Shown here piece after piece: positions 7,261 to 14,237 of a DNA stretch of 15,433 nt; position 1 is the stretch's first letter; every line of letters starts with the position of its first letter. Made by a program: the position numbers and the translations under genes. Source of the DNA: CAXSEF01 sp050920955 (lineage in GTDB: Bacteria > Pseudomonadota > Alphaproteobacteria > Acetobacterales > Acetobacteraceae). The notes below the pieces were generated by a model, which was given only the letters and a program-made list of their open reading frames with translations, was not told the DNA's origin and did no database searches. The DNA lies in NCBI GenBank assembly GCA_050920955.1, contig JBPBQS010000242.1:1-15433 (forward strand), in the 5' to 3' direction.

Positions 7261-7269
7261 TGGCCGCCC

Positions 7270-9255
7270 GTGACGGTGGCGCTGTCCTTCGAGGGGGTCT
7301 CGGTCAGCTACGGCGGGCGCGCGGTGCTGCGCGGCGTGTCGTTCGCGGTGGCGGCGGGCGAGGCGTACGGGCTCGTGGGGGAGTCGGGGTGCGGCAAGTC
7401 GACGGCGGCGCTGGCGGCGATGGGGGCGTTGCCGCCCGTGGCGCGGCTGGACGGCGGGCGGGTGGAGGTGCTGGGGCGCGACCTGGCGGGGCTGGGGGCG
7501 CGGGCCTTGCGGGAGATGCGGGCGGCCGAGGTGTCGATGGTGTTCCAGGACGCGGGGCGGGCGCTGAACCCGACGCTGGGCGTGGGGCGGCAGGTGGCGG
7601 AGGCGTTCGTGCTGCTGGGCGCGTCGTGGCGCGAGGCGGAGTCGCGGGCGCTGGACGCGCTGCGGGCGGTGCGGCTGCCCGACCCGGCGGCGATGATGGC
7701 GCGGCTGCCGCACACGCTGTCGGGGGGGCAGCAGCAGCGCGTGGTGATCGCGATGGCGCTGGCCAAGTCGCCGCGGCTGCTTGTGCTGGACGAGCCGACG
7801 ACGGCGCTGGACGCGACGGTGGCGGCGGAGGTGCTGGCGCTGCTGGGCGAGATGCGGGGCAGGGCGCGGGCGGCGAGCCTGCTGATCTCGCACGACCTGG
7901 GGACGGTGGCGCGGGTGTGTGCGCGCACGGGCGTGCTCTACGCGGGGAGCCTGGTGGAGGAGGGGCCGACGGCGATGCTGCTGGCGGCGCCGCGCCATCC
8001 CTACACGGCGGCGCTGGTGGCGTGCCGGCCCAGGGGCACGCGGCGCGAGGGGCGGCTGGCGACGATCCCGGGGGTGCCGCCCCCGCCGGGCGAGGTGCCG
8101 GCGGGGTGCGTGTTCGCGCCGCGCTGCCCGCTGGCGGACGCGCTGTGCCGCGCGGAGGCGCCGGGACGGACGGAGCTGGGGCTGGGGCACTCGGTGTGCT
8201 GCCACCACCACGACAGGGTCGCGGCGTGGAGCGAGGCGGCGCGGCTGGAGGCGCCGCCGGGGGGGCGCGTGGCGGAGGCGGCGGTGGCCGGGGAGGAGCC
8301 GGTGCTCGAGGCGGTGGAGGCGGCGCGCACGCATGCGGGGGGCGTGCGGTCGCTGCGGGCGGTGTCGCTGGCGGTGGCGGGCGGGGAGACGCTCGGGATC
8401 GTGGGGGAGTCGGGGAGCGGCAAGACCACGCTGGCGCGGCTGCTGGTCGGGCTGGACGCGCCGGACGCGGGGGGCGAGGTGCGGATCGACGGCGTGGCGG
8501 TGGCGCCGCTCGCGCGGGCGCGCGGGCGGGCGGCACTGCGCGCGGTCTCGCTCGTGTTCCAGAACCCGGACAGCGCGCTGAACCGGGCGCACCGGGTGCG
8601 GCGGATCGTGGGGCAGGCGCTGCGGCGGCCCGGCGGCGTGCGCGGGCGGGCGGCGGTCGAGGCGCGCCTCGTGGCGCTGATGGGCGGGATGCGGATGGAC
8701 GAGGCGCAGCTCGACGCGCGGCCGCCCGAGCTGTCGGGGGGGCTGAAGCAGCGGGTGGCGATCGCGCGCGCGTTCGCGGCCGGGCCGCGGGCGATGGTGT
8801 GCGACGAGCCGACCTCCGCGCTGGACGTGTCGGTGCAGGCGGCGGTGCTGAACCTGCTCGCCGACCTGCAGGCGGAGCACGGCACGGCGCTGGTGCTGAT
8901 CTCGCACGATCTGGCGGTGGTGCGGTTCCTCGCGGACCGGGTCGCGGTGCTCTACCTCGGGCGGCTGATGGAGGTGGGGCCGGCGGCGGACGTGCTCGGC
9001 GGGCCGCACCACCCCTACACCGAGGCGCTGGTGTCGGCCGCGTTTGCCACGCCGGAGCGGCCGGCGATCGTGCTCTCGGGCGCGCGGCCGTCGCCGGCCA
9101 GGCCGCCGGGGGGGTGCCTGTTCCACACGCGCTGCCCGCGCAGGATCGGGCCGGTGTGCGACACGGAGGAGCCGCCGCTGCACGTGGCGGAGGGCGGGGC
9201 GCACGCGATCCGGTGCCATATCCCGCGTGCCGAGCTGGGGGCGGCGGCGGGGTAG
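7270..9255 (+). CDS. Fused dipeptide-type ABC transporter ATPase (DppD-DppF in one chain)
   Basis: 661 residues with two complete ATPase units. Unit 1 has Walker A GESGCGKST (37-45), signature LSGGQQQR (150-157) and Walker B LLVLDEPTTALD (170-181). Unit 2 has GESGSGKTT (379-387), LSGGLKQR (488-495) and AMVCDEPTSALD (508-519). Each unit is followed by the C-terminal domain specific to peptide transporters, with its cysteine cluster: C280, C286, C293 and the HSVCC pair near 310, then C616, C622, C630 and HAIRC near 650. These Cys sets resemble those that bind an Fe-S cluster in some DppD/DppF proteins. GTG 7270 starts directly before the first beta-strand. The frame is also open through element 3 to GTG 7198, which would add a non-homologous tail and is rejected. 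It energises uptake by the two permeases. Confidence 0.93.
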   Translation: MTVALSFEGVSVSYGGRAVLRGVSFAVAAGEAYGLVGESGCGKSTAALAAMGALPPVARLDGGRVEVLGRDLAGLGARALREMRAAEVSMVFQDAGRALNPTLGVGRQVAEAFVLLGASWREAESRALDALRAVRLPDPAAMMARLPHTLSGGQQQRVVIAMALAKSPRLLVLDEPTTALDATVAAEVLALLGEMRGRARAASLLISHDLGTVARVCARTGVLYAGSLVEEGPTAMLLAAPRHPYTAALVACRPRGTRREGRLATIPGVPPPPGEVPAGCVFAPRCPLADALCRAEAPGRTELGLGHSVCCHHHDRVAAWSEAARLEAPPGGRVAEAAVAGEEPVLEAVEAARTHAGGVRSLRAVSLAVAGGETLGIVGESGSGKTTLARLLVGLDAPDAGGEVRIDGVAVAPLARARGRAALRAVSLVFQNPDSALNRAHRVRRIVGQALRRPGGVRGRAAVEARLVALMGGMRMDEAQLDARPPELSGGLKQRVAIARAFAAGPRAMVCDEPTSALDVSVQAAVLNLLADLQAEHGTALVLISHDLAVVRFLADRVAVLYLGRLMEVGPAADVLGGPHHPYTEALVSAAFATPERPAIVLSGARPSPARPPGGCLFHTRCPRRIGPVCDTEEPPLHVAEGGAHAIRCHIPRAELGAAAG

Positions 9256-9292
9256 GCGGCGAACCGGGCGGGGCGGGCGGCGTTCGGCGGGG

Positions 9293-9841
9293 ATGACCGC
9301 TTCGTTTCGCCTGCCTGTTCTCGTGCTCGCGCTCCTGGGCGGGTGCGCCTTGCAGGACTCGCGCATCGCTCATCGGGCGCAGCACAGGCTGGTGGGGCTG
9401 AGCGAGCTCGAGCTGGAGGCGTGCCTGGGCGTGCCGGACCAGCACAGCAGCTTTCCCGGCACGGACGTGCTGACCTACGCGGCGACCTCGTCGAGCAGCA
9501 CGAGCTACAGCGTGCCGATCGTGGGCGGGCTCGGGCTGTCCAACGGCGGTTACTGCCACGCGACGTTCCGGGTGGACGGGGGGATCGTCACCAACGTGCT
9601 GTACTCGGGGGAGAAGAACGCGACGCTGGCGCCGGACGCGTACTGCGCGCCGATCGTGCGGACGTGCCTCGCCTACCTGGCGGCGCACCCGCCGGCGGTG
9701 GTTTCGAGCGGGGCCACGGCGGTGACGCGGGTGACGTCGGATGCGCCGGGCGGAGTTGTCGCGCCAGGGGGGGCGAGCGCGGCGCCGCAGCCGGGGGCGT
9801 CCACGGCGGGGTTCGCGGGGCCGGTGCCGACGCCGAAGTAA
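9293..9841 (+). CDS. Putative lipoprotein with BamE/SmpA-like features
   Basis: 182 residues. The leader MTASFRLPVLVLALLGGC ends in a lipobox (LGGC), with Cys18 as the anchor. After it, LVGLSELELEACLGVPDQHS followed by a strand-rich stretch (DVLTYAATSSSS, SVPIVGG, HATFRVDGGIVTNVLYSG) resembles the helix-then-strand 'x-L-x-x-x-LG-x-PD' pattern of SmpA/BamE-type outer-membrane lipoproteins. That fold match is an inference by eye. Residues after about 130 are low-complexity Ala/Pro/Gly. It follows the transporter ATPase by 37 nt and could be co-transcribed with it. Its stop codon TAA sits at the edge of repeat element 4, where other copies have GCAAGG and this one GTAAGG, so the stop may have been made by a base change in the element end. 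Confidence 0.7.
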   Translation: MTASFRLPVLVLALLGGCALQDSRIAHRAQHRLVGLSELELEACLGVPDQHSSFPGTDVLTYAATSSSSTSYSVPIVGGLGLSNGGYCHATFRVDGGIVTNVLYSGEKNATLAPDAYCAPIVRTCLAYLAAHPPAVVSSGATAVTRVTSDAPGGVVAPGGASAAPQPGASTAGFAGPVPTPK

Positions 9842-9957
9842 GGTTGAGGCGCTGCCTCAAACTCCGCCAAAGGCTGCGCCCTTGGAACGCATCCCTTAGG
9901 TCAAGGGATCAAAGGGTCCTCGGACCCTTTGCGGGTTCGCGCAGAGCCCGAGCTTGC
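9840..9957. repeat. Paired two-hairpin intergenic element, copy 4
   Basis: The left module has TTGAGGCGCTGCCTCAA (9844-9860), ACTCCGCC and CCAAAGGCTGCGCCCTTGG (9867-9885). The right module, inverted, has AAAGGGTCCTCGGACCCTTT (9911-9930), GCGGGT and a decayed first palindrome (9934-9950, GCAGAGCCC), ending CTTGC (9953-9957). Positions 9840-9891 are identical, inverted, to 1862-1913 of copy 1. It lies between convergent genes and is translated in the minus-strand VOC gene. Confidence 0.85.
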
Positions 9958-10883
9958 TTCGCTTCCAGCAGGTGCCCGTCCGGGTCGCGCGCAAACAGGG
10001 TGCGGCCCTCGTCGCCGTCGACCACGCCGTCGGACACGAGGCGCGCGCCCGCGGCCTGGAGGGCGTCGGCCGTGGCGCCGAGGTCGGCGGCTTCCAGCAC
10101 CAGGCGGGTGGCGGCGAAGTCGGCGACGGCGGCGCCAGGGGGCAGAGGGCGGCCGTCGGCGGGGGTGCGGTAGCCGAGTAGCTCGACGTGGGGCGGGGCG
10201 TCGGCGGGGGTCATGGCGAGGACGTCGACCACGGCGCCGGGCGCGTCGTCGAGGCGCTGCTGGGCGGGGCCGGTGTTGACGCCGGCGTGGGTGCGGGCGA
10301 GGCCGAGGGCGGCGGCGTAGAAGCGCGCGCTCGCGGGGGCGTCGGCAACGCCGATCGCGGAATGGTCGAGGCCGAGGCAGGGGTCGGCGGCGTTCCGGGC
10401 GGCGTCGCGCCAGGGGGCGGGCTCGTGGCCGGCGGGAAACTGCAGCAGCTCGAGGGGGTGGCCGTCGGGGTCGCGGAACTTGAAGGCGAGGACGCCGCCG
10501 CTGGACTCGGGGAGGCGCTGCGGGCCGCCGAGGGTGATGGCGGTGCAGCCGGCGGCGCACAGGCGGCGGTGGGCGGCGTCCATGTCGGCGACGATGATGG
10601 CGACGTGCTGGAACCACAGGTCCTGGCTGCGGCTGCCGGCGGGGTAGGGGCGGGCGGGGGTGTGGTGCTGCTCCAGCTCCAAGTGCTGGGCGCCCAGGCG
10701 CAGGGTTGCGACGTCGGCGCGGGCGCCGGGGGTGGCGGTGGCGCGGGCGAAGCCTTCGCCGTGGCGGGTGCGGGTGGAGAGGACGGAGAAGCCGAGGGCG
10801 TCGCGGTAGAACGCGGCTAGGCGGGCGAGGTCGCTCACCGGGATGGCGACGCGCAGGAGGCGGGTGGCGGCGGGGCCCGGCAT
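9909..10883 (-). CDS. Two-domain VOC (glyoxalase/dioxygenase-fold) protein
   Basis: 324 residues with two vicinal-oxygen-chelate modules. Module 1 is about 8-150: LLRVAIPVSDLARLAAFYRD opens the first beta-alpha-beta unit, FQHVAIIVADMDAAH (91-105) opens the second, and RDPDGHPLELLQF (137-149) closes it. Module 2 is about 172-307: LDHSAIGVADAPASARFY, then HVELLGY, then ARDPDGHLLEA. His93/Glu145 and His174/Glu307 sit where VOC enzymes place metal ligands, so a metal-dependent lyase, isomerase or ring-cleavage activity is possible; the substrate is unknown. The start is 8 nt after the cupin stop, indicating an operon. Residues 309-324 (KQARALREPAKGPRTL) are read from repeat element 4 beyond the end of the domain. 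Confidence 0.82.
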   Translation of the reverse strand: MPGPAATRLLRVAIPVSDLARLAAFYRDALGFSVLSTRTRHGEGFARATATPGARADVATLRLGAQHLELEQHHTPARPYPAGSRSQDLWFQHVAIIVADMDAAHRRLCAAGCTAITLGGPQRLPESSGGVLAFKFRDPDGHPLELLQFPAGHEPAPWRDAARNAADPCLGLDHSAIGVADAPASARFYAAALGLARTHAGVNTGPAQQRLDDAPGAVVDVLAMTPADAPPHVELLGYRTPADGRPLPPGAAVADFAATRLVLEAADLGATADALQAAGARLVSDGVVDGDEGRTLFARDPDGHLLEAKQARALREPAKGPRTL

Positions 10884-10891
10884 GGCGGGGG

Positions 10892-11383
10892 CTAGCGGAC
10901 GCGGCAGGGGGCGGCGACGGTGGGCGTCACGTCGAGGCCGACGACCATGAGCACGCAGGGCTCGTCGCCGACGGTGCCGGACAGGTGGCCCTTGTGGCCG
11001 TGCGCGTCGGCGCGGCAGTTCTGGTCCTCGCCCAGTTCCAGGTCGCCGGGTCCCATCTCGACACGGGTGCCGTCCATGGTCTCCACGAACCAGCGGCCGG
11101 AGATCGGCGCGATCCACTGCGGCTTGGGGTTCTCGTGCCAGTCGCCGAGCCAGCCGACGGGAAGCACGGTGAAGGTCACGACGGCGTTGGCGGGCGGCTC
11201 CTTGTGGTTCCACTGCGGCTGCACGCCGGGGCCGACGCCCTTCAGCTCGAAGCTGTCCAGCGTGCAGCGGGTCTGGTGGCTCGCGCCGTGCTCGTCGACC
11301 CAGGCGTGCCAGTAGCCCAGCGTGGGGTGGGGGCCGGGGTTCTGGCCGGGCGCGGATCCCTCGGGGGCGGTGCGGTCGGACAT
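10892..11383 (-). CDS. Cupin-fold protein
   Basis: 163 residues. The beta-rich centre VVTFTVLPVGWLGDWHENPK is followed by WIAPISGRWFVETMDGTRV and EMGPGDLELGEDQN. This is the cupin pattern: a first histidine motif near H83-E84, then a Gly turn and a PGD turn near 112-114. A His-rich third element follows (HGHKGHLSG, His128, 130, 133), then PCVLMVVGLD as the last strand. The spacing departs from the canonical double-histidine motif, so metal binding is not certain. Similar small cupins are often annotated only as 'cupin domain-containing'. It is the first gene of a two-gene minus-strand unit with the VOC gene, and its start faces ytfQ across a 240-bp region. The role is unknown; with the VOC protein it may handle a small oxygenated molecule. 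Confidence 0.75.
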   Translation of the reverse strand: MSDRTAPEGSAPGQNPGPHPTLGYWHAWVDEHGASHQTRCTLDSFELKGVGPGVQPQWNHKEPPANAVVTFTVLPVGWLGDWHENPKPQWIAPISGRWFVETMDGTRVEMGPGDLELGEDQNCRADAHGHKGHLSGTVGDEPCVLMVVGLDVTPTVAAPCRVR

Positions 11384-11623
11384 GGTCGTGTTCCCGTGCG
11401 GTGCGCGGAGCCTTACGCGGCGCGGCGGCGGGGGGTTGCGGTGCGGGCGCGGCGCGGGCGGGCGGGATGCCGGCGGGAGGGCTTTTCGGATGCGAGGGGT
11501 GACGTTCCGGGCATGTCGGCGGCGGCTGAATGCGTATTCTGCCGCTCCGGGCGTCGTGCTTAGCTGGCTCGCCAAGAAGCCGGGACGACGATCCTGGCCG
11601 GGCGAGGAAACGGGAGAGAGTTC
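11384..11623. promoter_or_regulatory. Divergent control region between the cupin gene and ytfQ
   Basis: The 240-bp gap must contain the promoters of both units. The least GC-rich patch is 11528-11540, where GAAT-N4-ATTC (11528-11539) forms a dyad and TATTCT (11535-11540) could be a -10 box for ytfQ. No matching -35 is present at the normal spacing (CATGTC at 11512-11517). I see no LacI-type operator and no regulator gene next to it. Confidence 0.4.
11612..11620 (+). promoter_or_regulatory. Purine-rich ribosome binding site of ytfQ
   Basis: GGGAGAGAG lies 3 nt before ATG 11624, with AGGA at 11605-11608 just upstream. It is one of the few clear Shine-Dalgarno-like sites in the window and fits high expression of a periplasmic binding protein. 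Confidence 0.6.
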
Positions 11624-12589
11624 ATGCGCAGGAATCTGTTTGTGCCGGCTGCCCTGGCGACGCTGGCGCTGGGGATCGCGTCGGCGGGGGCGGCCGACAA
11701 GACCACGGTCGGCTTCTCGCAGATCGGCTCGGAGTCCGGGTGGCGGGCGGCCGAGACCACGGTGACGAAGCTCGACGCGAAGAAGCGCGGCGTCGACCTC
11801 AAGTTCTCCGACGCGCAGCAGAAGCAGGAGAACCAGATCAAGGCGATCCGCTCGTTCATCGCGCAGGGCGTGGATGCCATCTTCATGGCGCCCGTGGTGT
11901 CGACCGGGTGGGACCCGGTGCTGAAGGAGGCGAAGGAGGCCAAGATCCCGGTCTTCCTGCTCGACCGCACCATCGATACCCAGGACCCGAGCCTGTACCT
12001 CACCGCGGTGGGGTCGGACACGGTGCACGAAGGGCATGTGGCCGGCGACTGGCTGGTCAAGACCGAGGGCGCCAAGGCGTGCAACGTCGTCGAGCTGCAG
12101 GGCACCGTGGGCTCCTCGCCGGCGACGAACCGCAAGAAGGGCTTCGAGGACGCGATCGCCGGCCACGCCAACATCAAGATCATCCGCAGCCAGACCGGCG
12201 ACTTCGTGCGCGCCAAGGGCAAGGAGGTGATGGAGAGCTTCATCAAGGCCGAGGACGGCGGCAAGAACATCTGCGCCGTCTATGCCCACAACGACGACAT
12301 GGCCGTCGGCGCGATCCAGGCGATCAAGGACGCGGGGCTCAAGCCGGGCAAGGACATCCTGGTGATCTCGATCGACGGCGTGCCCGACATCTTCAAGGCG
12401 CAGATGGCGGGCGAGTCCAACGCGTCGGTCGAGCTGACGCCGGACATGGCGGGGCCGGCGTTCGACGCGCTGGCGGCGTACCGCAAGGATGGCACCAAGC
12501 CGCCGCACTTCATCCAGACGGAGTCCAAGCTGCTGCTGCCGGACACGGCGAAGCAGGAGCTCGAGGCGAAGAAGGACCTCGGCTACTAG
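11624..12589 (+). CDS. ytfQ: Galactofuranose-type sugar ABC transporter substrate-binding protein YtfQ
   Basis: 321 residues. A Sec signal (MRRNLFVPAALATLALGIAS, then AGA) precedes mature ADKTTVGFSQIG. The protein follows E. coli YtfQ nearly motif for motif: VGFSQIGSESGWRAAET, QQKQENQIKAIRSFIAQGVD, AIFMAPVVSTGWDPVLKEAK and VFLLDRTID. CNVVELQGTVGSSPA, AVYAHNDDMAVGAIQAIKDA, SIDGVPDIFKAQ and SVELTPDMAGPAFDAL complete the match. In E. coli YtfQ binds galactofuranose in the periplasm. The conserved binding-region segments make the same or a closely related sugar likely here. A hairpin 20 nt after the stop separates it from ytfR, which should let ytfQ be made in excess. Codons end in C more often than in the peptide-transporter genes. 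Confidence 0.95.
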   Translation: MRRNLFVPAALATLALGIASAGAADKTTVGFSQIGSESGWRAAETTVTKLDAKKRGVDLKFSDAQQKQENQIKAIRSFIAQGVDAIFMAPVVSTGWDPVLKEAKEAKIPVFLLDRTIDTQDPSLYLTAVGSDTVHEGHVAGDWLVKTEGAKACNVVELQGTVGSSPATNRKKGFEDAIAGHANIKIIRSQTGDFVRAKGKEVMESFIKAEDGGKNICAVYAHNDDMAVGAIQAIKDAGLKPGKDILVISIDGVPDIFKAQMAGESNASVELTPDMAGPAFDALAAYRKDGTKPPHFIQTESKLLLPDTAKQELEAKKDLGY

Positions 12590-12608
12590 GCCGGACGCGC
12601 CACCACAC

Positions 12609-12633
12609 GCCGGCCGGGTTCCCGGCCGGCTTT
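12609..12633 (+). terminator. Partial terminator/processing hairpin between ytfQ and ytfR
   Basis: GCCGGCCGGG (12609-12618) and CCCGGCCGGC (12621-12630) form a perfect 10-bp inverted repeat around TT, followed by TTTCCCC. The T-run is short, so partial termination or protection of the ytfQ message from 3' decay is more likely than complete stopping. Such a step is common after binding-protein genes. Confidence 0.75.
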
Positions 12634-12698
12634 CCCCTGCGGCGGTCGGCGCCAGGTTCGCCGGGCTTGAGGACCGCCCTGCGCCGAGGCGAGCGGCC

Positions 12699-14237
12699 AT
12701 GGAAGCGACGATGCGGATCGAGGTGGCCGATGCGGGCGCGGCGCCGGTCCTGGCGGTCGAGGGGCTGTGCAAGTTCTTCCCCGGCGTGAAGGCGCTCGAC
12801 GGCGTGGACTTCACGCTGCGCGCGGGCGAGGTGCACGCGCTGCTCGGCGAGAACGGCGCGGGCAAGTCCACGCTGATCAAGACGGTCACCGGCGTCCTGC
12901 AGCGCGACGCGGGCAGCGTGCGGGTCGGCGGCACCGAGATCCACCCGAGGACGCCGGCGGATGCGCTGCGGGCGGGGATCGGCACGGTGTACCAGGAGGT
13001 CAACCTCCTGCCCAACCTGTCGGTCGCGGAGAACCTGTTCATCGGGCGCCAGCCGGGCCGGTTCGGGATGATCCGTACGGCGTCGCTGCGGCGCAGGGCG
13101 AGCGAGATCATGCGTGGCTACGGGCTGGAGCTCGACGTCGGGCGCTCGCTGTCGGAGTTCTCGGTCGCGGTGCAGCAGCTCGTGGCGATCGCGCGGGCCA
13201 TCGACCTGTCGGCGCGCGTCCTCGTGCTGGACGAGCCCACCGCGAGCCTCGATGCGCGCGAGGTCGAGCAGCTGTTCGACATCGTGCGCGGGCTGCGGGC
13301 GCGCGGCGTCGGCACGGTACTGGTGACGCACTTCCTGGACCAGGTTTACGCGGTGTCGGACCGGATCACGGTGCTGCGCAACGGGCGGCTGGTGGGGACC
13401 AGGCGGACGCGGGAGCTGCCCAGGCTCGATCTGGTGTCGATGATGCTGGGGCGCGAGCTGGAGGCGGCGACGCATGCGCCGCGCGAGGCGCCCGTCGCGG
13501 CGGCCGAGGCGTTCCTGGAGTTCCGCGGGGTCGGGCGGCGGGGGCAGGTGGCGCCGTTCGGGCTCGATGTCGCGGCGGGCGAGGTCGTGGGCGTGGCGGG
13601 GCTGCTCGGCTCGGGGCGCAGCGAGACGGCCAAGCTGCTGTTCGGCGCGGAGCCGGCGGACGCGGGCGAGGTGCGCATCGACGGCAGGCCCGTGCGGATC
13701 CGCAGCCCGCGCGACGCGATCGCGCTGGGCTTCGGGTTCTGCCCGGAGGAGCGCAAGACCGAGGGCATCGTCGGCGAGCTGACGCTGCGCGAGAACATCG
13801 TGCTGGCGCTGCAGGCGCGTCGCGGCTGGCTCAGGCGGGTGCCGCGCGCAGAGCAGAGGCGGCTGGCGGATAGCTTCATACGCAGGCTCGACATCTGCAC
13901 GCGCGACGCGGAGACGCCGATCCGGCTGCTGTCGGGCGGCAACCAGCAGAAGGCGCTGCTGGCGCGCTGGCTCGCGACGTCGCCGCGGTTCCTGATCCTC
14001 GACGAGCCGACGCGCGGCATCGACATCGGGGCGCACGCGGAGATCATCCGGCTGATCCGCGAGCTGTGCGCGGCGGGGATGGCGCTGCTGGTCGTCTCGT
14101 CGGAGCTGGAGGAGATCGTCACCTACAGCGACCGCGTGCGCATCCTGCGCGACCGCCGGCACGTGGGCGAGCTGTCGGGCGACGACATCAGCGTCGGCGG
14201 CATCGTGCGCGTGATCGCGGCCGAGGGCGCGGCGTGA
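12699..14237 (+). CDS. ytfR: Sugar ABC transporter ATPase YtfR (two fused ATPase domains)
   Basis: 512 residues. Domain 1 has Walker A GENGAGKST (50-58) and Walker B VLVLDEPTASLD. Its signature loop is FSVAVQQL in place of LSGGQ, as in E. coli YtfR, so this is a family trait. VTHFLDQVYAVSDRITVLRNG follows it. Domain 2 has the variant Walker A GLLGSGRSE without lysine, then FGFCPEERKTEGI, signature LSGGNQQKALLARWL and FLILDEPTRGIDIGAHAEII. One domain with a consensus site and one degenerate is normal for sugar-type ATPases. ATG 12699 has GAGGCGAG upstream; ATG 12711 is an alternative. It is cytoplasmic and powers YtfT/YjfF. Its TGA overlaps the GTG of ytfT. Confidence 0.95.
   Translation: MEATMRIEVADAGAAPVLAVEGLCKFFPGVKALDGVDFTLRAGEVHALLGENGAGKSTLIKTVTGVLQRDAGSVRVGGTEIHPRTPADALRAGIGTVYQEVNLLPNLSVAENLFIGRQPGRFGMIRTASLRRRASEIMRGYGLELDVGRSLSEFSVAVQQLVAIARAIDLSARVLVLDEPTASLDAREVEQLFDIVRGLRARGVGTVLVTHFLDQVYAVSDRITVLRNGRLVGTRRTRELPRLDLVSMMLGRELEAATHAPREAPVAAAEAFLEFRGVGRRGQVAPFGLDVAAGEVVGVAGLLGSGRSETAKLLFGAEPADAGEVRIDGRPVRIRSPRDAIALGFGFCPEERKTEGIVGELTLRENIVLALQARRGWLRRVPRAEQRRLADSFIRRLDICTRDAETPIRLLSGGNQQKALLARWLATSPRFLILDEPTRGIDIGAHAEIIRLIRELCAAGMALLVVSSELEEIVTYSDRVRILRDRRHVGELSGDDISVGGIVRVIAAEGAA

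Noticed and set aside
7107..7266. Target-site duplication flanking element 3
   Set aside because: Flanking bases (..TTGAGGA and TGGCCGCC..) share no convincing direct repeat, so transposition is not proven by the window.
7198..7269. Earlier in-frame GTG start for the fused ATPase, inside element 3
   Set aside because: It would add 24 residues read from the repeat with no ABC homology; GTG 7270 lies right before the first strand of the domain. It remains possible as a minor product.
6910..9688. Long minus-strand open frames opposite the fused ATPase gene
   Set aside because: Arg/Pro/Ala-rich shadows; the plus frame has complete ABC motifs.
1793..9957. CRISPR array or tRNA/ncRNA interpretation of the palindromic repeats
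   Set aside because: No regular spacers, no direct-repeat periodicity, no tRNA cloverleaf or CCA; units come in inverted pairs at gene gaps.
12699..14237. Degenerate signature and Walker A motifs in YtfR as a sign of inactivation
   Set aside because: E. coli YtfR and other sugar-type double ATPases have the same variants.
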